15,602 nt of DNA from Elusimicrobiota bacterium (lineage in GTDB: Bacteria; Elusimicrobiota; Elusimicrobia; Elusimicrobiales; UBA9959), in contig DAOWGR010000157.1 of NCBI GenBank assembly GCA_030637365.1, positions 1 to 15,602 of the forward strand, written 5' to 3'. Position numbers and translations under genes: made by a program. How positions within the stretch are numbered: the stretch's first letter is position 1; the number at the start of each line of letters is the position of its first letter. The notes under the pieces were generated by a model. It did not search any database and was not told the origin of the DNA. It saw only the letters and a program-made list of their open reading frames with translations. Below, one piece after another: positions 5,863-12,738 of the stretch.

Positions 5863-7266
5863 ATGAATGCGATTTCAATAGCCAATAAAGTTAAAAGCGG
5901 AGAAATTAAAGCCACTGACATAATAAACGACTATTTGGACAGGATAAAAGAAAAGGATAAAAAAATAAACGCCTTTCTGGAAGTCTTTGCCGATTCAGCT
6001 TTAAAAAAGGCCGAAGAAATAGACTTAAAAGTTGCGCAAAAAAAGCCTGTTGGAACGCTTGCCGGCGTACCGGTGGCGATAAAAGATAATATGCTGTATA
6101 AAAACCACCGCATGACCTGCGCTTCCAAAATACTTGAAAATTATATTTCTCCTTACAGCGCGACAGCGGTGGAAAAATTATTAGAGGAAGATGCCGTGAT
6201 AATAGGCAGAACCAATATGGATGAATTTGCAATGGGATCTTCAACGGAAAATTCAGCTTTTAAAAACACAAAAAACCCGCTTAATGAAAAACATGTGCCT
6301 GGCGGTTCTTCCGGCGGCTCGGCGGCGGCGGTGGCGGCAACCATGGCTTTAATTTCTCTCGGCTCCGATACGGGCGGTTCAATCCGCCAACCCGCGGCTT
6401 TTTGCGGCGTTTATGGATTAAAACCCACTTATGGCAGTGTTTCAAGATACGGACTCGCGGCTTTCGCCTCAAGCCTGGACCAGATTGGCTGTTTTACCAA
6501 TAACCCTGAAGACATGAAACTGGCTTTTTCGGTTATCTCCGGTCATGATAAAAAAGATTCAACATCAAGCATCCTCCAACAAACAGAAAAAAAGTTTGAT
6601 ATCAAAGCGATAAAAATAGGCATCCCAAAAGAACCTTTTATGGAAGGACTTGAACCTAAAATAAAAGAGGAATTTTTATTAACAATCCAAAAATTAAAGA
6701 ATTTAGGCGCGAGTATGCTTGATATTTCTCTGCCCAATACCCAATACGCTCTTCCAACTTACTATATAATCGCCTCCGGCGAAGCCAGCTCAAATTTAGG
6801 CAGATATGACGGAACACGCTACGGCCTAAATTCAAAAAAAGCGGATTCCTTAATAAATTTTTATAAACTCAGCCGCGGAGAAGGTTTTGGGCCGGAAGTG
6901 AAAAGAAGGATAATGCTGGGAACGTACAGCCTAAGCGCCGGTTATTACGACGATTATTATATAAAAGCGCAAAAAATAAGAACTCTTATAAAAAATGATT
7001 TTAAAAAAGCCTTCACGGAAATTGATATTATATTAACGCCGACAACGCCGACAACCGCTTTCAAATTCGGCGATAAATTAAAAAACCCCATTTCAATGTA
7101 TCTTTCGGACATCTTTACCATCCCGGCAAGCTTGGCCGGCGTATGCGCCGTTTCGGCGCCATGTAAAAACAAAACTGAAGCCGGTTTGTCCGTCGGAATG
7201 CAATTTACTTCAAATCATTTTAATGAAACTTCTCTCTTTTCCATACTGGGATTATTAAGTGACTAA
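5863..7266 (+). CDS. gatA: Asp/Glu-tRNA amidotransferase subunit A
   Basis: The amidase-signature subunit hydrolyses glutamine and passes ammonia to GatB. The Ser-cisSer-Lys triad is visible as K74 (in VAIKDN), S149 (in GGSSGGSA) and S173 (in SDTGGSIRQP). The offset matches the known S. aureus K79/S154/S178 pattern. The 467-aa length is slightly below the ~485 typical of the family, with a short C-terminus. The start is set by AAAGGA (5849-5854), 8 nt before the ATG. The last 8 nt overlap the GTG start of the Nudix gene, which suggests coupled translation. Confidence 0.97.
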   Translation: MNAISIANKVKSGEIKATDIINDYLDRIKEKDKKINAFLEVFADSALKKAEEIDLKVAQKKPVGTLAGVPVAIKDNMLYKNHRMTCASKILENYISPYSATAVEKLLEEDAVIIGRTNMDEFAMGSSTENSAFKNTKNPLNEKHVPGGSSGGSAAAVAATMALISLGSDTGGSIRQPAAFCGVYGLKPTYGSVSRYGLAAFASSLDQIGCFTNNPEDMKLAFSVISGHDKKDSTSSILQQTEKKFDIKAIKIGIPKEPFMEGLEPKIKEEFLLTIQKLKNLGASMLDISLPNTQYALPTYYIIASGEASSNLGRYDGTRYGLNSKKADSLINFYKLSRGEGFGPEVKRRIMLGTYSLSAGYYDDYYIKAQKIRTLIKNDFKKAFTEIDIILTPTTPTTAFKFGDKLKNPISMYLSDIFTIPASLAGVCAVSAPCKNKTEAGLSVGMQFTSNHFNETSLFSILGLLSD

Positions 7267-7690
7267 AGAAAACAATCCACATAAAAAAGAATATTCGGCC
7301 GGCGGAGTAATCGTTGATGACGAAAAATTGCTGATTATTCTGATGAATACTTTAGGAGGACGGCAAATATGGACCTTTCCAAAAGGCCATATAGAAAAAG
7401 ATGAAACGGCCCAAACCGCGGCCATACGAGAAGTGAAGGAAGAAACCGGCTACAAATGCCGCATTATTGAAAAAATATTTAAAGCTCGATATAACTTCTT
7501 TAAAAACGGTTTTAAAATTGATAAAACCGTGGATTGGTTTGTAATGGAAAAACTCGGCGACAAGGGAATCGTGGAAACACCGGAAGAAATTTCCGGTTTA
7601 AAATGGCTTTCAATCAATGAAGCCGAAAAAACTTTAACATATCCAAGCGATTTAAAAATTATTAATTTTTTAAGGAAGAAAAATGTCTGA
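7259..7690 (+). CDS. Nudix hydrolase
   Basis: A 143-aa MutT/Nudix-fold enzyme hydrolysing nucleoside diphosphates linked to another moiety. The Nudix box GX5EX7REUXEEXGU is complete from G43 (GHIEKDE, then REVKEETGY, ending Y65). The N-terminus SAGGVIV and the PKGHIE entry resemble diadenosine-polyphosphate (Ap4A)-type hydrolases, but the substrate cannot be fixed from sequence. The start is GTG, inside the last codons of gatA (8-nt overlap), because no suitable downstream ATG precedes the fold. Its own stop overlaps the gatB ATG by 8 nt. The gene is thus locked between gatA and gatB in the reading order, which is not the usual gatCAB arrangement. Confidence 0.93.
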   Translation: MTKENNPHKKEYSAGGVIVDDEKLLIILMNTLGGRQIWTFPKGHIEKDETAQTAAIREVKEETGYKCRIIEKIFKARYNFFKNGFKIDKTVDWFVMEKLGDKGIVETPEEISGLKWLSINEAEKTLTYPSDLKIINFLRKKNV

Positions 7691-9128
7691 TTTACAAACC
7701 GTAATAGGCCTTGAAATACATTTGCAATTGAAAACAAAAACCAAAATGTTTTGCGCTTGCGCCCAAACCAGCCAAGAGGCAAAAGCCAATTCTTCAATCT
7801 GTCCCGTATGCACAAGCCAGCCCGGCGCTCTGCCGGTTATAAACAAAAAAGCCGTGGAACTCGGCTCTAAAGCGGCTCTCGCGATCAATTGTACTATAGC
7901 GCCTTATTCCATTTTCGCGAGAAAAAATTATTTTTATCCGGATTTGCCCAAATCTTATCAGATCTCACAATTTGAAAAACCGCTCGCGCAGCGCGGACAC
8001 ATAAAAATAAAAACTCCGGACGGAGAAAAGCTCATAAGCATCACCAGAGCCCATCTTGAAGAAGACGCGGGCAAATCCCTTCATTCCATCGGCAGTAAAA
8101 ACTTGGAACATACTCTTATTGATTTAAATCGCGCCGGAATTCCTTTGCTTGAAATAGTGTCCGAACCCGATATAAATTCTCCGGAAGAGGCCTATACCTA
8201 TCTCACGGAACTGAAAAAAACAATGAAATGGATAGAAGTTTCCAATTGCGATATGGAAAAAGGAGAATTGCGCTGCGATGTAAATATATCCCTGAAACCC
8301 AAAGAAGCCGTGGAACTGGGCAAAAAAGTTGAAATTAAAAATCTGAATTCCTTCAAAGCTGTAAAAGATTCCATTGTTTATGAAATAGCCAGGCAAACGA
8401 ATATTATAAAAAACGGCGAAACGGTGCTAAGCGATACTCGGCTTTGGAACGATAAAGAAGAAAAAACATATTCCATGCGTTCAAAAGAAACAGCCAATGA
8501 TTATAGATATTTTCCCGAACCGGATCTTATTGCCTTAAAGCTTAGCGATGAATATTCCTCTGAAATAAAAAACAGCCTGGGAGAATTGCCTCATCGGAAA
8601 AAAGCCCGATTTATTAAGCAATACGCTTTAAACGATTATGACGCCAATCTTCTGACAGCCAATAAAAATCTATCCTCTTATTTTGAGAATTGCGTGGAAC
8701 TTGGCGGCGAACCTAAAATATCGGCCAATCTTATAGCCACGGAACTTATGGGAAGATTAAACGCCAATAAATTGGAAATAAAAGACAGCCCCATTATTCC
8801 CCAATATATAGCCGAACTCGCGCAATTGTTAAAATCCGAAAAAATATCAGCCACCATATCCAAACAAGTACTGGATAAAATATGGGAAAAACCAACATCA
8901 CCCAAAGAATTGATAGAAGCGTCCGAGATGAGCCAAGTATCCGATGAAAATCAAATTCGCGAATGGGCCAAAGAAGCTTTAGATAAAAATCCAAAAGCCA
9001 TTGAAGACTTTAAAAGCGGAAACGAGAAAGCGATAGGCCCGATAATGGGCATGATAATGAAAAAATCCAAAGGAAAAGCCAATCCCAAGATTACAAGTTC
9101 AATAATAAAAGAATTAATTCAGGGATAG
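7683..9128 (+). CDS. gatB: Asp/Glu-tRNA amidotransferase subunit B
   Basis: The tRNA-binding and kinase/transamidase subunit of GatCAB. The 481-aa protein opens with VIGLEIHLQLKTKTKMFC, and a zinc-type Cys set is visible at C24, C26, C40 and C43. Family segments AHLEEDAGKS, LIDLNRAGIPLLEIVSEPD, GELRCDVNISL and YRYFPEPDL follow. A C-terminal YqeY-like tail domain ends in the helical KGKANPKITSSIIKELIQG. AAGGAAG (7672-7678) precedes the ATG. The gene closes the plus-strand block and is followed by about 100 nt of spacer shared with a convergent gene. Confidence 0.97.
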   Translation: MSDLQTVIGLEIHLQLKTKTKMFCACAQTSQEAKANSSICPVCTSQPGALPVINKKAVELGSKAALAINCTIAPYSIFARKNYFYPDLPKSYQISQFEKPLAQRGHIKIKTPDGEKLISITRAHLEEDAGKSLHSIGSKNLEHTLIDLNRAGIPLLEIVSEPDINSPEEAYTYLTELKKTMKWIEVSNCDMEKGELRCDVNISLKPKEAVELGKKVEIKNLNSFKAVKDSIVYEIARQTNIIKNGETVLSDTRLWNDKEEKTYSMRSKETANDYRYFPEPDLIALKLSDEYSSEIKNSLGELPHRKKARFIKQYALNDYDANLLTANKNLSSYFENCVELGGEPKISANLIATELMGRLNANKLEIKDSPIIPQYIAELAQLLKSEKISATISKQVLDKIWEKPTSPKELIEASEMSQVSDENQIREWAKEALDKNPKAIEDFKSGNEKAIGPIMGMIMKKSKGKANPKITSSIIKELIQG

Positions 9129-9171
9129 AGCATGGAAGCAATAGCCCAGAAGTAAAAAAGAGTATTGAATA

Positions 9172-9230
9172 ATTGAATGATTAAAAGATTGAGCGTCTAA
9201 GGAACTCCTTAAAAACATTAATCACTCAAT
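9172..9230. other. Inverted repeat between convergent genes (possible terminator)
   Basis: A 13-nt arm at 9172-9184 matches the reverse complement of 9218-9230 at 12 of 13 positions. A small AAGG/CCTT hairpin (9199-9210) lies in its loop. It occupies the gap between gatB and the minus-strand methylase-like gene, and its right arm touches the latter's stop codon. No T tract directly follows on the plus strand. On the minus strand a T6 lies about 12 nt beyond, so termination there is possible but not textbook. Confidence 0.35.
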
Positions 9231-9925
9231 CACTTGCCGCCAATCGCCGGTAAAAACAAAGTCGTTCTCTCATTAACCCCGCTAAAACACTTTCCTAAAT
9301 CATAAACTTCTCCCCATATCAATGTATCAGTGTTTTTAGCGATGGATTTGGCGTCAACCATAACATAGGAAGCGTTCTTGGGATACGCGGCCATAAGCTT
9401 TTTGATAAAATTGTTTTTGTGTTTTTCATTTCCCCTTAAATTCAAATCTCCGGCCATAAAAAACAATGTGTCCATTTCGGGGGTAACCGCCACATTTTTT
9501 ATGCAATCGGCAATATCCACAACCCTAATACCGATATCTGAAAATTTAGTTAACTTTAAAAGAGAAATTATGGCGTCAAAAGACGATATGGCGTTTAAAA
9601 CAGTTGTTTTAACGCCGGCCTTTAAAGCTTTCTTTTTTAAATAGCCTGTGGTGGCGTTTAAAAACATGGGATTTCCATATGTTAAAAAACAAATCTTATT
9701 AAACTCTTTGAAAGCCGAAACGGCCACTTGAGCGGTTTTATCAGGCTTAAGATTCCTTATAATCTTAACGCGAATGGAAAGTTTTTTTAGAAACCGTGAA
9801 ATTTCCCCGTCAATTATATGGGTAAAAACAATGTCGCATGTTTTAATCATAGCCAACACTTCAAGAGTGCATTGATTCTTAAAAAGCCCCAAAGAACATA
9901 TAATAAGCTCTTTATTCTTTTTCAT
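9230..9925 (-). CDS. Divergent tetrapyrrole-methylase-fold protein
   Basis: A 231-aa cytosolic protein with the layout of the SAM-dependent TP_methylase superfamily (cobalamin/siroheme methylases, also borosin-type peptide N-methylases). The N-terminal loop ICSLGLFKNQCTLEVLAMI (9-27) stands where VGxGPGDxxLLT is expected. CDIVFTHIIDG (30-40), YGNPMFLNATTGYL (83-96) and VLNAISSFDAI (109-119) match the family's DxVxxxxxDG, YGxPxxF and 'PGxSS' positions. Several residues are off-consensus: the first glycine loop is poor, and PG is replaced by NA. SAM binding and activity are therefore open. GGAGG at 9930-9934 is ideally placed for the ATG, which overlaps the upstream gene's stop (ATGA). The substrate is unknown; linkage to a secreted protein suggests a role with it. 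Confidence 0.7.
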   Translation of the reverse strand: MKKNKELIICSLGLFKNQCTLEVLAMIKTCDIVFTHIIDGEISRFLKKLSIRVKIIRNLKPDKTAQVAVSAFKEFNKICFLTYGNPMFLNATTGYLKKKALKAGVKTTVLNAISSFDAIISLLKLTKFSDIGIRVVDIADCIKNVAVTPEMDTLFFMAGDLNLRGNEKHKNNFIKKLMAAYPKNASYVMVDAKSIAKNTDTLIWGEVYDLGKCFSGVNERTTLFLPAIGGK

Positions 9926-11442
9926 AACGCCTCCATTATGAAATAGTTCACTCGTATCTTCATCTTCCCGCTTTTATCCATATATATCTTAAAAGGATTG
10001 AAAATGCCGTCCCAAAATATTCTTTGCACTTTTTTATTCGCGGCGGAAAACTCGGCGCTTTTTTTAAAAGATTCTTTCATTTTTTTCAGAGTATCCATAA
10101 TGCCCGCGTTATTGCCGCGCGCTTTATTTTGAGCCATCAAAGCAAACATTTCGTTTTCTTTTCCGTTTTTTATTTTAAAAAGCAATTCTTCTATTTTATC
10201 CGAATCTTTTTGAAGTTGGTTTCTGAGCGCGACATAATCGGGAAGCGGTTTTATAGTTTTTAAATGCGTGAACATCAAAAAATCATACGCGCATGAAAAT
10301 TTTATGCTATCGGCGCTTTTTTTAAACGCGATAAGCCATAAATAAAAATTGTTTTTTAAAATTGAATTTTCCACGCGAGCGTAAATTTCATAAGCGCCCG
10401 AATTCAATTCTCTAATTTTAACATCACCTCGTTCAATTTTATTAAGAAATTCCAAAATTTTCCCAAGAGTTTGTTCACTGTCGTACGCGAGAAAAGCAAA
10501 GTTTGGATGTTTTTCGTTAAAAATCTTTCTTTGCAAATTAAGCTTGCCATATTCCATAAGCAGCTGTAAAACGGTTAAACTCTTTCGCAGAAGAAATCTC
10601 TCTTTTTCAAGACCGGAGGACTCCTTGGCCGTTATATTTTCGCGCCCCTTAAGACAAGATGTTCTTACGATAAAAGTTTTATACAATTTGAAAGTTTTCA
10701 CATATAAGGCGCGAATTCTTTTGTTGTCATATCCCGCTGATTTTTTTGCTTGATATATCTTCTTTTCAATATTATTTTTAAGCGATGAAACCCATAAAGT
10801 CATGTTTTTGGTTTCTTGCTCTAACTGAGCGTGATTCAATTTAAAATCCGCGAAATCAAATTCATCTCTCAATCCGCCTTCTTCTCGCGGCATAAAAGAA
10901 GGCATATCCACATTCGCGTAATCAGGCCTGGCGATAAGCCCTTCAAAAAGCCTCCTGCCCGCCATAGTCAGACTCTCATCATCAAGCGAAAAGTTTTTCG
11001 CCGAAGCGGAAAGATTTTTAATCAGTTGGAGAAAATGAGGATTTAACCTGCGTTTTAAATTGCTATATTTGATTTTTACCGTTCCCGAAACCACTTTTAT
11101 CCCATAACTGTCAAAAAATATTTCAGCCGCTTCATCGGGATTATCACCTATCCACAATATAAGCGCCTCTCTAATTTCCGCATATGCTTTTCCCTTGGCG
11201 CCCGGTATCTTCTCATAAAGATTCGCGTCTATAAAACCGTCCGCCACTTTTCCCCTAAAAAAAAGATCCGTTAAAATTTTATTTTTGATTTCATTCAAGG
11301 ACAAGTTTTTGCCACCGAATGATTCTCCTCCGCTTCCTCTTGCCGCGCCCCCCGCGTAAGTTGGAGCGGGATCATTGCTTTGGGAATAAACGGATATTTC
11401 AAAAACAAATAACAATAAAAAAACCGAAAATATAAATTTCAT
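9922..11442 (-). CDS. Secreted helical protein of unknown function
   Basis: I do not recognise the family. From the ATG at 11442 the product is 506 aa with a clear signal peptide: MKFIF, a hydrophobic core to about residue 18 and a VYS-type cleavage site near 20-21. This start is preferred over an upstream in-frame GTG (11460), which would add six residues before the signal. After cleavage comes a low-complexity Gly/Ser/Ala linker (about residues 28-45). A long, mainly helical, Lys/Glu/Asn-rich body without further membrane segments follows, so the mature protein is probably periplasmic or extracellular. Cysteines are few. No Shine-Dalgarno is obvious at either start. The stop overlaps the methylase-like gene by ATGA. 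The 141-nt gap upstream shows no convincing promoter or terminator. Confidence 0.8.
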   Translation of the reverse strand: MKFIFSVFLLLFVFEISVYSQSNDPAPTYAGGAARGSGGESFGGKNLSLNEIKNKILTDLFFRGKVADGFIDANLYEKIPGAKGKAYAEIREALILWIGDNPDEAAEIFFDSYGIKVVSGTVKIKYSNLKRRLNPHFLQLIKNLSASAKNFSLDDESLTMAGRRLFEGLIARPDYANVDMPSFMPREEGGLRDEFDFADFKLNHAQLEQETKNMTLWVSSLKNNIEKKIYQAKKSAGYDNKRIRALYVKTFKLYKTFIVRTSCLKGRENITAKESSGLEKERFLLRKSLTVLQLLMEYGKLNLQRKIFNEKHPNFAFLAYDSEQTLGKILEFLNKIERGDVKIRELNSGAYEIYARVENSILKNNFYLWLIAFKKSADSIKFSCAYDFLMFTHLKTIKPLPDYVALRNQLQKDSDKIEELLFKIKNGKENEMFALMAQNKARGNNAGIMDTLKKMKESFKKSAEFSAANKKVQRIFWDGIFNPFKIYMDKSGKMKIRVNYFIMEAL

Positions 11443-11583
11443 AAGTAAGCTCGACAACACGACAGATAGACAGCTTGGCAGCTAATAGGTGTTTCTAATT
11501 TCTTAATTACTGTCTTATAGTTTCCCATACAGCCTTATTCCCTATCATTTCTTATGACCTGTTCCCTGAAGCCTGCAACCTTC

Positions 11584-12738
11584 TCACAGCCATGATCTGA
11601 AAAAATAAAGAACCTTGCTCCCCATTTTAGATAAAAGCCGCCTGTTTTTACAATCAGCCATGGTAATCCGGCGAGAGTTTTTTAAATCGCCGAAAAACAT
11701 ATCCGCCATTTCACCGCCGAATTTCTTGTCAAAAACATTAACATTAAGTTCCAAATTATAATAGAGGCTTCTGTGGTCTAAATTATGGCTTCCGACCGAT
11801 GACCAAATACCGTCTATAACAGCCGCTTTGGAATGAAGAATTGCTCCCTGCCATTCATAAATTTTAATTCCGCTTTTTATCATATTGGAATATAATGCCC
11901 ATGAAGCCCAGCGCACATATGGATGATCGGTGTTAAAAGGCGTTATAATTCTTATATCCACGCCCTTTTTAGCCGCTTTTATAAGTTTCCTGTAAATTAT
12001 TTTATCGGGAAGAAAATAAGCATTGGTTATAAAAATATATTCTTTCGCTTTTTCAATGGCATATTTATAACTTCTTCTTATTGACATTCTATCCCTAATG
12101 CCTGAAGCGGAAACAATACTCGCCGGCATTGTCCCATTATTAAACCCGCTTTTTTCGCCGGCATTTAAACCGTGAAGGTCCTCCTTAAGCCCCCGACATC
12201 TTTCCCATGACGACAAAAACTCTTTTTCAATGGCGCTTACAATATCGCCTTTTATTTCCGCCACCACGTCTTTCCAGCCGCGCCCTCCCATGGATTTTGG
12301 CGCGTAATACTCCGATATATTAAAACCTCCGATGAAAGCCGTTTCGCCGTCTATACATAAAAGCTTTCTATGATCTCTTTTAAATAAATTCCAATGCGGC
12401 TTCCACGGAACAGCCTGATGATATTCTTTAACTTTAATCCCCTCTCTCCTCATCTTTTTAAAAAAATTGCCGCCGGTGGAAAGGGATCCTATGGAATCAT
12501 AAATTATGTAAACTTTGACGCCTTGACGAACTTTTTTCGCCAACATATCGCCAAATGCCCTGCCTATATGGTCATCACTGAAAGAATAAACCTCAATAAA
12601 TATAAATTTTCTCGCGGCCTTTACTTTTTTAATTATCAAAGGAAAAGCGTCTTCTCCGCTTGAAATCAGATTAATATCATTGCCAAGAAAAACATTGCCT
12701 GAATTTAAACAATAATCTTGCCACATTTGTGTTTCCAC
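11584..12738 (-). CDS. Phospholipase D-like cardiolipin synthase family protein
   Basis: A 384-aa protein with two PLD domains, like the ClsB-type cardiolipin synthases that join phosphatidyl groups at the inner membrane. The two HxKxxxxD motifs are HRKLLCID (H123, K125, D130) followed by IGGFN, and HSKAAVID (H302, K304, D309) followed by VGSHN. Unlike ClsA it has no N-terminal membrane pair, although FIFIEVYSF (45-53) is the usual first strand. Between the domains lies a loop of about 35 residues (185-220). The start is GTG at 12738, chosen because AAAGGAGG (12743-12750) ends 4 nt before it; an in-frame ATG at 12726 is 16 nt away. It overlaps the preceding Wzy-like gene by 34 nt. Other PLD-family transferases cannot be excluded. 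Confidence 0.85.
   Translation of the reverse strand: METQMWQDYCLNSGNVFLGNDINLISSGEDAFPLIIKKVKAARKFIFIEVYSFSDDHIGRAFGDMLAKKVRQGVKVYIIYDSIGSLSTGGNFFKKMRREGIKVKEYHQAVPWKPHWNLFKRDHRKLLCIDGETAFIGGFNISEYYAPKSMGGRGWKDVVAEIKGDIVSAIEKEFLSSWERCRGLKEDLHGLNAGEKSGFNNGTMPASIVSASGIRDRMSIRRSYKYAIEKAKEYIFITNAYFLPDKIIYRKLIKAAKKGVDIRIITPFNTDHPYVRWASWALYSNMIKSGIKIYEWQGAILHSKAAVIDGIWSSVGSHNLDHRSLYYNLELNVNVFDKKFGGEMADMFFGDLKNSRRITMADCKNRRLLSKMGSKVLYFFRSWL

Noticed and set aside
7450..7815. Minus-strand open frame beginning MCIRDR, resembling translated transposase-adapter contamination
   Set aside because: The DNA differs from the adapter sequence and is simply the antisense of the gatB zinc-type Cys segment (SICPVC). 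It is a coincidence, not contamination or a gene.
9230..9925. Borosin (self-methylating RiPP) system
   Set aside because: The methylase-like protein resembles borosin enzymes only in fold motifs. The R/Y catalytic stretch is missing, and no hydrophobic core peptide is visible at its C-terminus or in a small neighbouring ORF.
11443..11583. Promoter for the secreted-protein gene
   Set aside because: Several TATAAG-like hexamers occur on the minus strand, but none has a plausible -35 at 16-18 nt. I report nothing in this gap.
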